Assembly: GCF_029846235.1 (NCBI RefSeq)
Contig: NZ_JARVWP010000012.1
Location: 1 to 64,000 of the forward strand
Source: Bradyrhizobium sp. CER78
GTDB lineage: Bacteria > Pseudomonadota > Alphaproteobacteria > Rhizobiales > Xanthobacteraceae
Length of the DNA stretch: 64,000 nt
Direction: 5' to 3'
Shown here: piece after piece, positions 25,918-35,663 of the stretch
Numbering within the stretch: position 1 is the stretch's first letter
How the letters are laid out: every line of letters begins with the position of its first letter
Made by a program: the position numbers and the translations under genes
Notes under the pieces: model-generated
Databases searched by the model: none
Told to the model about the DNA's origin: nothing
What the model saw: only the letters and a program-made list of their open reading frames with translations

Positions 25918-27471
25918 TTGACCTACCATTTCAACGACTTGACCCTCGACTCCGAGCGCCGGGAGCTGCGCCGTGGCGACGCCCTGGTGGCCGTCGAGCC
26001 GCAGGTCTTCGACCTCCTCGAATTCCTGATCCGCGCCCGCGATCGCGTGGTCAGTCGCGACGAGGTACTGGCCGCCGTCTGGCACGGCCGGATCGTCTCG
26101 GAGGCGACGCTGAGCAGCCGCGTCAATGCCGCGCGGACCGCGATCGGCGACAATGGCGAGGAGCAGCGGCTGATCCGCACCCTGCCCCGCAAAGGTCTTC
26201 GCTTTGTCGGCGATGTCCGGGAGGGCGGCGCGCCCGATCGTCCAGTCGCGGACAGCACCACGCCGCCACGGCCGAGCGAAGGCCCGTCGATCGCAGTGCT
26301 GCCCTTCACCAATATGAGCGGCGACCCCGAGCAGGATTATTTCGCCGACGGGATCGCCGAGGACATCACCACCGCGCTCGCTCGTTGCAGCCGCCTCACC
26401 GTGATCGCGCGCAACTCCGCCTTCACCTACAAGGGCAAGGCGGTCGATATCCGCCAGGTCGGTCGCGAGCTCGGCGTCGGCTACGTGCTCGAGGGCAGCG
26501 TCCGCCGCGGCGGCGACCGCCTGCGCATCACCGGACAGCTGATCGACGCCGTCTCCGGCGCGCATCTGTGGGCCGACCGGTTCGATGGCGCGGCGACCGA
26601 CGTGTTCGACCTGCAGGATCGCATCACCGAGAATGTGGTCGGCGCGATCGAGCCGACGATGCTGGTCGCAGAGGCCGAGCGGGTGCGCGCAGCGCCGCCC
26701 GACAAGCTCGATGCCTACGATCTGCTGCTGCGCGCCTACAGTCTGCGCTACGAGTTCACGCCCGAGAGCATGGAAGCCGCGCTCGATTGCCTCGACCAGG
26801 CGCTGACGCTCGATCCGAATTACGCGCCGGCGCTTGCTGCATCGGCCTATTGCCATTCGATGCGCCACGTCCAGGGCTGGCTGAAGCCTGACGACTCCTA
26901 CCGGGAGCGCGCGGTCGCGCAGGCTTGGCGCGCCGTGGAGCTTACGCCCGGTGATCCGCAGGTGCTGTGGATGGCGGCGTTCGCGATCTGGAACATGGCC
27001 GACGAGATCGAGCCCGCGCGCGAATTGTTCGAGCGCTCGCTTGCGATCAACCCGAACTCGGCGATGGCGCTCGTGCTCGGCGGCTGGATCGAGGCGATGC
27101 GCGGCAACCAGCAGGCCGGCCGCGCCATGATCGAGCGCGCGCAGCGGCTCAACCCGCGCGACCCGCGCGGCTGGTTCGCCTCCGCAGCGCTCGCGATCTG
27201 CGCGGTGCTCGACGGAAATTTTGCCGAAGCGGTGACGTGGGCCGACAAGGCGCTGGCACAAAACCGCCGCTTCGCGGTCGCCCTGCGCGTCCTGATCGTG
27301 GCGCTGGTCAAGACCGGCGAGACCGCGCGCGCGACCCAGATCGCGCGCGAGCTGCTCAAGGTCGATCCGGAGTTTTCGATCTCAGGCTTCCTGTCACGAA
27401 TTCCGTTCCCGGTGGAATCGATGTCCGCGACCTATCGTGAAACCCTCAAGGCGGCCGGCGTCCCGGATTGA
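25918..27471 (+). CDS. CadC-like winged-helix regulator with TolB-like and TPR region
   Basis: 517 residues. Residues 1-100 are an OmpR-type winged helix (FNDLTLDSERRELRRGDALV, LIRTLPRKGLRFVGDV). It continues with IAVLPFTNMSGDPEQDYFADGIAEDI and LARNSAFTYKGKAVD-like sequence typical of the adenylate-cyclase/TolB-associated module, then TPR repeats to the end. There is no obvious membrane helix. The start is a TTG at 25918, because no ATG or GTG lies nearby before the domain begins. It is divergent from the hydrolase gene. Confidence 0.85.
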   Translation: MTYHFNDLTLDSERRELRRGDALVAVEPQVFDLLEFLIRARDRVVSRDEVLAAVWHGRIVSEATLSSRVNAARTAIGDNGEEQRLIRTLPRKGLRFVGDVREGGAPDRPVADSTTPPRPSEGPSIAVLPFTNMSGDPEQDYFADGIAEDITTALARCSRLTVIARNSAFTYKGKAVDIRQVGRELGVGYVLEGSVRRGGDRLRITGQLIDAVSGAHLWADRFDGAATDVFDLQDRITENVVGAIEPTMLVAEAERVRAAPPDKLDAYDLLLRAYSLRYEFTPESMEAALDCLDQALTLDPNYAPALAASAYCHSMRHVQGWLKPDDSYRERAVAQAWRAVELTPGDPQVLWMAAFAIWNMADEIEPARELFERSLAINPNSAMALVLGGWIEAMRGNQQAGRAMIERAQRLNPRDPRGWFASAALAICAVLDGNFAEAVTWADKALAQNRRFAVALRVLIVALVKTGETARATQIARELLKVDPEFSISGFLSRIPFPVESMSATYRETLKAAGVPD

Positions 27472-27510
27472 CTGCCGTTTGACCCACATATCCCATGGGC
27501 GCGGCAACAC

Positions 27511-28665
27511 TCACAGGACTGCGCGCAGCCCGGGAACGCGCCGAGCCAGCAATCCGACGACCAGAAAGCTGGCGACCACGCCGGCGAGGCTTGCCAACAG
27601 GAACTTCCATTGCGGGGCAACGGACCAATCGTGCATGACGCGGGTCACCGCGATCAGCACAGGGGCGTGCAGAACGTAAACGCCGAAGGCATTCCGGCTG
27701 AGGAACCCTGTCACCGGACCCTGCCAGTCGAACAGGTCACGATACAGCACCACCAATCCCAGGCTGAGCGAGACGCACGTTGCCGACCGCCAAAAGTCCA
27801 TGCCTGCGGCCTGCCAATGCCAACCGCCGCCGTAGTCGGCCAGCCGACCTTCGAGCGCTCCCCCGAAGATGACGATCGCCGCCCACAGCGCGATGCTCCC
27901 CAGCAGCCCGCAGACCAGCCAGCGCCGTCCTGCGCCGCTCGGAATCTGTCGCAGCCAATCGCCCCGCCACGCCGCGACTCCGGCGGCGAACATGAAGGGG
28001 TACTGCGGCGCGTCGTGAATGGCGATGTTGAGGATGGTGCGGCCATCCGGCGCCAGCAGCCCCACCGCGAACGTCACGGCGCTCATCATAAGGACAAAGC
28101 CGAGCACAGCGGCGGGGCTCGGTACCGGCCGGACGGAGGCCTGGCCGATCGGCCGGAATCTGCAAACCAGGGCAAAGCAGCCGGAAAACAGCAACAGCAC
28201 GAGGCAGAACCAGAGCGGGCCGGAGCCGTCAAGAAGTTGGCCGTTGGAGGCGTGGTGCAACCAGTCCTCGGTGAAACTCCGGCGCGGCTGCGACCACCAT
28301 GATCCCGCCACGTAGTACTCGGTCAGCGGTCCGATAAGCCCGATATAAAGAAGCAGGGGTACGCCGAGCCGATACAGCCGTTCCTTCAAGAAGCCGGCGA
28401 CGCCGCGGCGGGCGACCATGCCGGCGGCAAAGTATCCGGCGATGCCGAACAGCAGCCCCATCGAGACTGCGTGCTGAAGCGCCTGATAGGCCGCAAAGGC
28501 CACCCGAGTGCCGAGGCCCAACGGTGGATGTTCGCGATAGTACCAGCTTCCAAACGGCGAGTAGGTGACGGCGGCATGCATGACCACCACCATGCTGATC
28601 GCCGACCAGCGCAAATTGTCGATATAGAGGAGCCTGTGGGGCGTCGGTCGAACGGGCTGTACCAT
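27511..28665 (-). CDS. Acyltransferase family 3 membrane protein
   Basis: 384 residues, about ten membrane helices. The family start 'RLLYIDNLRWSAISMVVVMHAAVTY' carries the conserved H of MHAAV. OafA/OpgC/NolL-type enzymes acylate sugars on lipopolysaccharide, glucans or Nod factors. It lies downstream of a membrane-anchored AraC regulator on the same strand, which suggests co-regulation. Confidence 0.85.
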   Translation of the reverse strand: MVQPVRPTPHRLLYIDNLRWSAISMVVVMHAAVTYSPFGSWYYREHPPLGLGTRVAFAAYQALQHAVSMGLLFGIAGYFAAGMVARRGVAGFLKERLYRLGVPLLLYIGLIGPLTEYYVAGSWWSQPRRSFTEDWLHHASNGQLLDGSGPLWFCLVLLLFSGCFALVCRFRPIGQASVRPVPSPAAVLGFVLMMSAVTFAVGLLAPDGRTILNIAIHDAPQYPFMFAAGVAAWRGDWLRQIPSGAGRRWLVCGLLGSIALWAAIVIFGGALEGRLADYGGGWHWQAAGMDFWRSATCVSLSLGLVVLYRDLFDWQGPVTGFLSRNAFGVYVLHAPVLIAVTRVMHDWSVAPQWKFLLASLAGVVASFLVVGLLARRVPGLRAVL

Positions 28666-28779
28666 GGGCGTCTCCTTTGGACGCCGAACATGGTGGCCAA
28701 GACCGAGCCGGTCGCGCCGAAACTCGCAGTTTGGGTCGCCGAAACCCGCAAAGCCTGGCCGATTGCGACAATCGGCGCG

Positions 28780-29796
28780 TCACACCGGCCCGGCCAGGGT
28801 CCGTTTGCGGAACGTGCTCGGCGTTTCTCCAGTCACCGCTTTGAACGCGCGATTGAACGGGCCGATCGACTCGAAGCCGGCATCCAGTGCAATGGTCAGG
28901 ATCGGGACACGCGCCTGGCCGGCATCGGCCAGGGCCGAGCGCGCTTCCGCCAGTCGGTAGGAGTTGACGAAGCGGGCGAAGTTGCCGTAGCCGAGCCGCT
29001 GATTGATGAGCTGGCGCACCCGGTATTCCGGCGTGTCGAGCCGCTTGGCCAGGCTGGCGATGGTCATGCTGCCGTCGCGGTAGGCCCGCTCCACCTCCAT
29101 CACTGTCTGCAAACGCCGATGGAGGGCCGCTTCCGCCTCGGTCATTTCAGATATTGATGGGGCCGGTTCCGATGCCGGTGGCGCTGCGGCGACCGCGGAG
29201 ATCGGGCTTGCCCTATGCAAGCGGAACAAGGCGGCAGCAAGCGCGATGGCCAGCACACCGGGAAGCGCGGGCGTCATCGCGAGATTGCTTGACCCAATCA
29301 GCGTGCAGCCCACGATCGCGAGACCCAAACCCCATGCGAACACGACCCGATCGCGGCGGCGCATCTCGACCAGGTCGTTGGCTCGCCCCAGCAGAACGCG
29401 ACCGATCGCGATCACCACAAGCAACACAGCGCAGACATGGGTCGCGAGCCAGGCCCATGAGGAGTCCGTGACCACAGACCAGATGGCAAGCAAGGCCATC
29501 AATCCCACCGCGGTCCAACCAATCCATGGCGGCCTCGCCGTGTCGTCGAATACCTCCTCGCTCCAGAGAACAAAGACGGCCGCCGCCATATTGCTCGCCA
29601 GCCGCAGGAAGAGGATCCACACTGCCTGGCTGTCGCGAAATTGTGGAGCCGTCTCAATGAGAAACGCAATTCCGCACAGGTCGAAAACAAGGGTGATGCG
29701 GCCGAGCCGACTGTTGCGCAACTGCAGGAGGGCGTCGAGCGCAAGAAGCACCAGCAATGCGAGGGCCCCGCCGCGAAGACCGATATCCAGGAGCAT
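28780..29796 (-). CDS. AraC-family regulator with N-terminal multi-helix membrane domain
   Basis: 338 residues from ATG 29796 (TTG/GTG codons 9-12 bases upstream are alternatives). Six to seven hydrophobic helices occupy about residues 5-200. A C-terminal AraC HTH pair follows (DGSMTIASLAKRLDTPEYRV, then RVPILTIALDAGFESIGPFNRAFKAVTGETPSTFRK). Such proteins sense signals at the membrane. The acyltransferase gene downstream is the likely target. Confidence 0.87.
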   Translation of the reverse strand: MLLDIGLRGGALALLVLLALDALLQLRNSRLGRITLVFDLCGIAFLIETAPQFRDSQAVWILFLRLASNMAAAVFVLWSEEVFDDTARPPWIGWTAVGLMALLAIWSVVTDSSWAWLATHVCAVLLVVIAIGRVLLGRANDLVEMRRRDRVVFAWGLGLAIVGCTLIGSSNLAMTPALPGVLAIALAAALFRLHRASPISAVAAAPPASEPAPSISEMTEAEAALHRRLQTVMEVERAYRDGSMTIASLAKRLDTPEYRVRQLINQRLGYGNFARFVNSYRLAEARSALADAGQARVPILTIALDAGFESIGPFNRAFKAVTGETPSTFRKRTLAGPV

Positions 29797-29872
29797 CTTC
29801 TTCACCAAACTGGTCGACAGGCTCGCCAGCGATGTGGGGGGCGTCAGGGCGAAGGGACACCAGCGCTATTTC

Positions 29873-29893
29873 GGAATATTAGAAATATATTCC
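29873..29893. promoter_or_regulatory. Inverted repeat upstream of the AraC-family gene
   Basis: GGAATAT (29873-29879) and ATATTCC (29887-29893) flank a 7-base spacer, 77 bases upstream of the regulator start in an AT-rich patch. It is a candidate operator or promoter element. Confidence 0.35.
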
Positions 29894-30016
29894 TGAATTG
29901 CCCGACGTGTCAAGCTGCCCGGTCGAACGCCGGCCGACGCCGGGCCCCTTTGCATGGGGTTGTTTTCGATATTTTGGCGGCGCCCCCTTTCGACGGCCCC
30001 CTCACCTCATATTGCC

Positions 30017-31345
30017 CTAGCCGGTCCCGCCCGGCTCCAGCGCCTCGCCGAGTTCGAGCGGATGCGCCATGGTCTCGTGCAACGCGTCCTTGTCGAGCTC
30101 ACCCTCGGAGAGGCTGATCACGACGCAGGCGACGCCGTTGCCGATCAAATTGGTCAGCGCGCGGCACTCGCTCATGAACTTGTCGATGCCGACCAGGATA
30201 GCGATCGACTGGATCGGAATATCGGGCACGATCGACAGCGTCGCGGCGAGCGTGATGAAGCCGGCGCCGGTGACGCCGGAGGCGCCCTTCGAGGTGATCA
30301 TGGCGATGCCGAGGATGCCGAGCTCCTGCCAGATCGTCAGATGCGTGTTGGTGGCCTGCGCCAGGAACAGCGTCGCCAGCGTCATGTAGATGTTGGTGCC
30401 GTCGAGATTGAAGCTGTAGCCGGTCGGCACCACGAGGCCGACCACTGAGCGCGAGGCGCCGAGATGCTCCATCTTCTGGATCATCTGCGGCAGCACCGTT
30501 TCCGACGACGAGGTGCCGAGCACGATCAAGAGCTCGTCCTTGATGTAGGCGATGAAGCGTATGATGGAAAAACCCGAGAGCCGCGCGATCGCGCCGAGCA
30601 CGATCAGCACGAACAGGATGCTGGTCAGATAGAAGGTGGCGATCAGCGCCGCCAAATTGACCAGCGAGCCGAGGCCGTAGGCGCCGACCGTGAAGGCCAT
30701 CGCGCCGAACGCGCCGAGCGGCGCCACCCGGACGATCATCCGGATGATGCCGAAGAACATCTTCGACGCTTTATCGATCGCCTCGGCGATCGGCTCGCCG
30801 GGCTTGCCCATCAAGGCGATGGCAAAGCCCGAGAGGATCGAGATCAGCAGCACCTGCAAGAGGTCGCCGCGGGCGAGCGCGCCGAAGAAAGAGTCGGGGA
30901 TGATCGCCATCAGATGGGCGACGATGCCCTGCTCCTTCGCCTGCGTGACGTAGGTGGAGACCGACTTCGGATCGATCGTGGCGGGATCGATGTTGAAGCC
31001 GCGGCCGGGCTGCAGCAGCTCACCGATCAAGAGGCCGACCGCGAGCGCGACCGTCGACACCGCCTCGAAATAGATCAGCGCTTTCAGCCCGACCCGGCCG
31101 ACGCGCTTGAGATCGCCCATCGAGGAGATGCCGTGCACCACGGTGCAGAAGATCACCGGCGCGATCATCATCTTGATCAGCGCGATGAAGCCGTCGCCGA
31201 GCGGCTTCAGCTGCTTTCCGAGGTTCGGATAGAAGTACCCGATCAGGACGCCCGCGAAAATCGCGATCAGCACCTGGACGTAGAGGATCTTGTACCAGGG
31301 TTGATGTTTGTGATGGACAGCGGGCTTGATCGCGTCTGTGGTCAT
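30017..31345 (-). CDS. dctA: C4-dicarboxylate transporter DctA
   Basis: 442 residues, DAACS family. It has ALIKMMIAPVIFCTVVHGIS, the serine-rich re-entrant loop LIVLGTSSSETVLP, and PTGYSFNLDGTNIYMTLA. It imports succinate, malate and fumarate with protons or sodium and in rhizobia fuels nitrogen-fixing bacteroids. The ATG at 31345 (MTTDAIKPAV) was preferred to an upstream in-frame start. No dctBD genes are adjacent. Confidence 0.95.
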   Translation of the reverse strand: MTTDAIKPAVHHKHQPWYKILYVQVLIAIFAGVLIGYFYPNLGKQLKPLGDGFIALIKMMIAPVIFCTVVHGISSMGDLKRVGRVGLKALIYFEAVSTVALAVGLLIGELLQPGRGFNIDPATIDPKSVSTYVTQAKEQGIVAHLMAIIPDSFFGALARGDLLQVLLISILSGFAIALMGKPGEPIAEAIDKASKMFFGIIRMIVRVAPLGAFGAMAFTVGAYGLGSLVNLAALIATFYLTSILFVLIVLGAIARLSGFSIIRFIAYIKDELLIVLGTSSSETVLPQMIQKMEHLGASRSVVGLVVPTGYSFNLDGTNIYMTLATLFLAQATNTHLTIWQELGILGIAMITSKGASGVTGAGFITLAATLSIVPDIPIQSIAILVGIDKFMSECRALTNLIGNGVACVVISLSEGELDKDALHETMAHPLELGEALEPGGTG

Positions 31346-31487
31346 GAGGTGCCCCGGGCTGGAAGTGAACTCAACTGGTGATGCCATCTTGGCGGAGCCG
31401 CGCGCAAGCGACAATGCCCATTCGCGTCGCCGCGAGCGCACACGAATCTGTCATAGACTGCAGCCGGCTCGCACCCGGAGGCTGAGG

Positions 31488-31646
31488 ATGGAATTCACCG
31501 CACTGTTTCTCGCCATCACCATCGCCATGCTGGTGGCCTGGCGTGGTCCGCGTCCCCTGGCGATCGGCTTGTTCGCGGTGATCCTGGTCGCCTGCGTCGC
31601 GACCTTGCTGCACCACGCCACCGACCGTCTCACTTTGTCGTTCTGA
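31488..31646 (+). CDS. DUF5993-like small membrane protein
   Basis: A 52-residue protein with two membrane helices (FTALFLAITIAMLVAW and LAIGLFAVILVACVATLL) and a C-terminal HHATDRLTLSF. CCGGAGGCTGAGG lies just upstream of the ATG. It precedes dsbB by 8 bases. DUF5993 proteins are typically found beside dsbB, so it is probably a small partner of that enzyme. Confidence 0.75.
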   Translation: MEFTALFLAITIAMLVAWRGPRPLAIGLFAVILVACVATLLHHATDRLTLSF

Positions 31647-31654
31647 GGCCAATC

Positions 31655-32200
31655 ATGACCGACACCCAGGCCGTGACCCTGAATGCCCTCGCGCTTTATG
31701 GCCTCGCGCTGCTGCTGACCGCAGCTTTTGCCGCGCAGCTGCTGCTGCACGAGCTGCCGTGCCCGCTGTGTTTGTTGCAGCGCATCCTTTTCGCTCTGCT
31801 GGCGATCGGACCGATCCTGAACATCCGTTTCGGACCACGGCCGAGCCACTATGCCCTGTCGCTGCTGACGGCTGTGCTCGGCGCCTCGGTCTCGACCCGG
31901 CAGGTGCTGCTGCACATCCTGCCCGGCGATGCCGGCTACGGCTCGGCGCTGCTCGGCTATCACTATTATACGTGGGCGCTGATCGTATTCATCGCGGCGA
32001 TCGTCCTGCTCGCCGCGATGCTGCTGTTCGACCGCCAGTTCGATCACCGCACAGCAGAGGTCACCACGCCCGGCAAGTTCGCACAGGGGGCGGTGTGGTC
32101 GGTGGTCGTGCTGACGGCGCTGAATGCGCTCTCCACCCTGCTCGAATGCGGCTTTGCCGCCTGCGCCGACAATCCGATTGTCTATGAGTTGCTGAAGTAG
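31655..32200 (+). CDS. dsbB: Disulfide bond formation protein B
   Basis: 181 residues, four membrane helices. The quinone-coupled pair is in LHELPCPLCLLQRI (CPLC), in the first periplasmic loop. A later Cys pair (ECGFAACADN) near the C-terminus differs in position from the classic C104-C130 loop of E. coli. It reoxidises a DsbA-type thiol oxidase. No dsbA is nearby. Confidence 0.88.
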   Translation: MTDTQAVTLNALALYGLALLLTAAFAAQLLLHELPCPLCLLQRILFALLAIGPILNIRFGPRPSHYALSLLTAVLGASVSTRQVLLHILPGDAGYGSALLGYHYYTWALIVFIAAIVLLAAMLLFDRQFDHRTAEVTTPGKFAQGAVWSVVVLTALNALSTLLECGFAACADNPIVYELLK

Positions 32201-32206
32201 CCTTGC

Positions 32207-32911
32207 TCAGGGACGCTTCGGGATATTCAGCCCGCGCTCCACGGCCGGCCGCTTGAGACCGCGCTCGAGCCAGGCGGCGACGTTCTTGAATTGATCAAAT
32301 TCGACGAGCTCGCGCGCGCCGTAGAAGCCGATCAGATTGCGCACCCAGCCGAGCATCGAGATGTCGGCGATGCTGTATTCATCGTCCATGAACCACTGCC
32401 GCCCGGCGAGATGCGTCTCCATCACGCCGAGCAGGCGCGCGGACTCGGCGACGTAGCGCTGCAACGGACGCTTGTCCTCATAGTCCTTGCCGGCGAATTT
32501 GTGGAAGAAGCCGACCTGGCCGAACATCGGCCCGATGCCGCCGATCTGGAAATGCACCCACTGGATCGCCTGGTAGCGGCGCGCTGCATCCGCCGGCAAC
32601 AGCTTGCCGGTCTTCTCGGCGAGATATTGCAGGATGGCGCCGGACTCGAACAGCGGCAGCGGCTTGCCGCCGGGGCCGTTGGGATCGAGGATCGCCGGGA
32701 TCTTGCCGTTCGGGTTCAGCGACAGGAACTCGGCCGTCTTCTGGTCATCCTTGTTGAAGTCGACGAGATGGACCTCGTAGGGCAGCTCGATCTCCTCGAG
32801 CATGATCGAGACCTTCACGCCATTCGGCGTCGGCAGCGAATAGAGTTGCAGGCGATCCGGATGCTGGGCGGGCCAACGCTTCGTGATGGGAAAGGCTGTG
32901 AGGTCGATCAT
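32207..32911 (-). CDS. Glutathione S-transferase, YghU/YfcG-like
   Basis: 234 residues. The GST N-domain (LQLYSLPTPNGVKVSIMLEE, NPNGKIPAI, LFESGAILQYLAEKTG) is followed by a helical C-domain with SIADISMLGWVRN. The N-terminal extension and 'TPNG' motif are typical of the nu-class YghU/YfcG group, which acts as a disulfide-bond reductase with glutathione. Confidence 0.92.
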   Translation of the reverse strand: MIDLTAFPITKRWPAQHPDRLQLYSLPTPNGVKVSIMLEEIELPYEVHLVDFNKDDQKTAEFLSLNPNGKIPAILDPNGPGGKPLPLFESGAILQYLAEKTGKLLPADAARRYQAIQWVHFQIGGIGPMFGQVGFFHKFAGKDYEDKRPLQRYVAESARLLGVMETHLAGRQWFMDDEYSIADISMLGWVRNLIGFYGARELVEFDQFKNVAAWLERGLKRPAVERGLNIPKRP

Positions 32912-32989
32912 GTGGGCATTCTTTGCATGATTGTTGTTGGACGGCTAATGTACGGAGCTCATTGAAAGCCGCAAGGTCTGCAACCGGCC

Positions 32990-33871
32990 ATGAACGATTA
33001 CGAGCACGATCGACAGACAAGCGCAACGCTCGGCCTTTCCGACGACGAACTCGCGACACATCCGACCGTGTTCGCGGCGGATGCGCTGGCCGGTCAGGTG
33101 GTCGTGGTGTCCGGCGGCGCCGGCGGCATCGGCCGCGCCATCGCGTGGCTGTTCGCCCGGCTCGGCGCGCATGTCGTCGTCGTAGGACGCAATGCCAACA
33201 AGCTCGATGCGCTGGTCGATCATCTCGGCCATCGCGGCGTCAAGGCATCCGCGCACGTCGCCGACATCAAGGATGCCGACGCGGTCAATGCGATGTTCGA
33301 TGCGTTGTGGGCCGCGCACGGCCGCGTCGATCATCTCGTCAACAGCGCCGGCGGCCAGTTCCCGCAGGCCGCGATCGATTTCTCGATCAAGGGCTGGAAC
33401 GCGGTCATCAATACCAACCTCAACGGCACCTGGTACATGATGCAGGCCGCGGCACAACGCTGGCGCGATCGCAAGCATCAAGGCAGCATCGTCAATGTCG
33501 TCGTGGTCACGACCCACGGCCTCTACGGCATCGCGCACACGATCGCGGCGCGCTCCGGCGTGATCGGCCTGTCGCGCGCAGTCGCGGTCGAATGGGCGCC
33601 GCTGAACATCCGCATCAACTGCATCGCACCCGGCGCGATCGAGACCGAAGGCTGGAACGTCTACAGCGAGACGGCGCGCGCCGCCTATCCGCGCTCCAAC
33701 CCGATGATGCGCCCGGGCACGCCCTGGGACATTGCGGAAGCCGCCGTCTATCTCGCCGCGCCATCCGGCAAGTTCATCACCGGCGAGACGCTGACCGTCG
33801 ACGGCGGCGGTCAGCATTGGGGCGAGACCTGGACCACCGGCAAGCCGGACTATTTCAAAGGCGGCGATTGA
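32990..33871 (+). CDS. SDR-family oxidoreductase
   Basis: 293 residues with a 35-residue N-terminal extension before VVVVSGGAGGIGRAIAWLFA (Rossmann TGxxxGxG variant SGGAGGIG). It resembles the peroxisomal 2,4-dienoyl-CoA reductase branch, with VNSAGGQFPQAAIDFSIKGW and SRAVAVEWAPLNIRINCIAPG. The typical YxxxK is replaced: the equivalent stretch reads GIAHTIAARSGVIGL with no tyrosine. As in DECR-type enzymes, this suggests a different catalytic residue. Confidence 0.88.
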   Translation: MNDYEHDRQTSATLGLSDDELATHPTVFAADALAGQVVVVSGGAGGIGRAIAWLFARLGAHVVVVGRNANKLDALVDHLGHRGVKASAHVADIKDADAVNAMFDALWAAHGRVDHLVNSAGGQFPQAAIDFSIKGWNAVINTNLNGTWYMMQAAAQRWRDRKHQGSIVNVVVVTTHGLYGIAHTIAARSGVIGLSRAVAVEWAPLNIRINCIAPGAIETEGWNVYSETARAAYPRSNPMMRPGTPWDIAEAAVYLAAPSGKFITGETLTVDGGGQHWGETWTTGKPDYFKGGD

Positions 33872-33932
33872 CCACCTCCGTCGTCCCAGCGAAAGCCAGG
33901 ACGACGCGGGGTCATGGTCCGGTCGACCATGA

Positions 33933-34277
33933 TCACTTCCCGTCGTCGAAACTGACGATGACGGCAGCGTTCGCGATCAGGATCGGATCGTTGCCGAGAT
34001 CGGACGGAATCTCGAGCCCGCCCGCGATCGCCTTCACGGTCTTGGTGCCATAGGGCAGTTCCTTGGCGACGGCTTCGGTATCGACCGCTTCCGGATTCGG
34101 CACGGCGATCGTGACGTCGACGAACATGTCGTTGGCGGTCTTGCCGAGCATGCGGAAGAAGCCGAGGCTGGAATGGCGGATCGCATCCGACACTGCCCGC
34201 TTGGCAGCCTTGGTGGCGTCGCGGCCGTGAACGTCGACGCCCATGCCCATTTCGGTGATACAGCGCACGCGTGTCAT
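33933..34277 (-). CDS. Lin0512 family protein
   Basis: 114 residues from ATG 34277. The pattern MGMGVDVHGRDATKAAKRAV followed by DAIRHSSLGFFRML matches the conserved Lin0512 family, of unknown function. It lies between an SDR gene (convergent) and an MFS transporter (same strand, upstream). Confidence 0.82.
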   Translation of the reverse strand: MTRVRCITEMGMGVDVHGRDATKAAKRAVSDAIRHSSLGFFRMLGKTANDMFVDVTIAVPNPEAVDTEAVAKELPYGTKTVKAIAGGLEIPSDLGNDPILIANAAVIVSFDDGK

Positions 34278-34341
34278 GAAACTTTCCTGTTGTCGTTGGC
34301 GTGAGAGACTGATCACTCCTTCGCCCTCTGCGTTCGCGCCG

Positions 34342-35565
34342 TCAAGCCGGGTCCCTGGCCTCGCTTACGCCGTCGTGATCGCCGCGCGCGAGCAGCCATG
34401 CCGCCAGACCGGCAAAGATCGCCGCGGCGGCCACCATGACGCTGGCCGCGCCCCAGCCCCATGCCGAGACGACCGCGCCGACCGCGATCGGTCCGGTCAC
34501 CTGGCCGAAATTGCTGCCCGTCATCAACAGTCCCATCATGACCGGCACCATCGCCGCCGAACGCGTCTCCGCGGGCGCGGTTGCAAGCAGCGTCGCCGGG
34601 ATCAGGCCGCCGACGGCCGAGAACAGCAGGCACAGCCAGAATGCACCCCACCCGCCGAGCACCGTCAGGAAGATTCCGAACGCGGACGCGCCCATGACCA
34701 ATGCCGCCACGGCGATCAACACATTGCGGTTGACGCCGCGCGCCAGCAGATTGCCGGCGGCGAGATTGCCGACCACGTTGGCCGCCGCCGCCAACGCACT
34801 GAGTCCGCCCGCGCTCTGGCTGGAGACGCCGAGCCGCGCGGTCAGCAGGATCGGCAGGAAGCCGAACAGCGCAAAGAACATCAGGCTGTAGAGCGCAAAC
34901 AGCACCATCAGGAGCGCCGGAGTGCGCCGCCGCGCCAGCGCGGTGGCTTCCTGCATCAGGCTTGCTCGCGCCGGGCCGGTCGGCGATGCCACCTCGGGCA
35001 CGGTGATGCCGGCGAGGACGAACAGCGCGGCGGCAAAGCCGGCACTGGCCCACCAGATCGCGCGCCAGCCATCGAACATCGGGCCGGCCACCAGCGCGAG
35101 CGCAATCCCGAACGGCATCACGCAGCTCCACACCGCCATGGTGACGTTGCGCGCGCTGACATCGACGACACGATCGAGCAACGCGGGCGCGACCACCATC
35201 ACCAGCAGGAAGCCGAGCCCTTCCAGCAGTCGCGATGCCAGCAACACTGCAAGTGACGGCGCGAGCGCGCCCGACGCCGCGCCCAGCGTGATGGCCGCAA
35301 GGCCGCAGAGCAACACCCTGCGGGCACCAACCGCGGCAATCACGACGCCGGCCGGTACGCTGCCGACCAGCCCCAGCACCGCGAAGATACCGGCGACCGT
35401 TCCGACCGCGGCGAGGTCGATGCCGAGATTTTGTTGCAGCATCGCCGCAGCGATCGGCACCTTGCCGACCTGCAATGCGGCGCCGATCCCGCAACCGATC
35501 ACGACGACGACCGTCGCCCATCGCTTGGCCTCGCTCTGCTGCGCCACGGCCGTTTCGATCGTCAT
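34342..35565 (-). CDS. MFS transporter (CynX/NimT-like)
   Basis: 407 residues, twelve helices, from ATG 35565. The first helix is WATVVVVIGCGIGAALQVGKV. It has SVPAGVVIAAVGARRVLLCG as the loop 2-3 region and SLMQEATALARRRTPALLMV in the central loop. The substrate is unknown. It is divergent from a LysR gene that probably controls it. Confidence 0.85.
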   Translation of the reverse strand: MTIETAVAQQSEAKRWATVVVVIGCGIGAALQVGKVPIAAAMLQQNLGIDLAAVGTVAGIFAVLGLVGSVPAGVVIAAVGARRVLLCGLAAITLGAASGALAPSLAVLLASRLLEGLGFLLVMVVAPALLDRVVDVSARNVTMAVWSCVMPFGIALALVAGPMFDGWRAIWWASAGFAAALFVLAGITVPEVASPTGPARASLMQEATALARRRTPALLMVLFALYSLMFFALFGFLPILLTARLGVSSQSAGGLSALAAAANVVGNLAAGNLLARGVNRNVLIAVAALVMGASAFGIFLTVLGGWGAFWLCLLFSAVGGLIPATLLATAPAETRSAAMVPVMMGLLMTGSNFGQVTGPIAVGAVVSAWGWGAASVMVAAAAIFAGLAAWLLARGDHDGVSEARDPA

Positions 35566-35663
35566 GCGTGCACTCCACCCCAGGCTCAAGCCACCACAAA
35601 TAGCGTTTCCAGGTCATCGACAGAGTGATATGTTTTGCATCCAGTCGATCGATTTCATAGATC

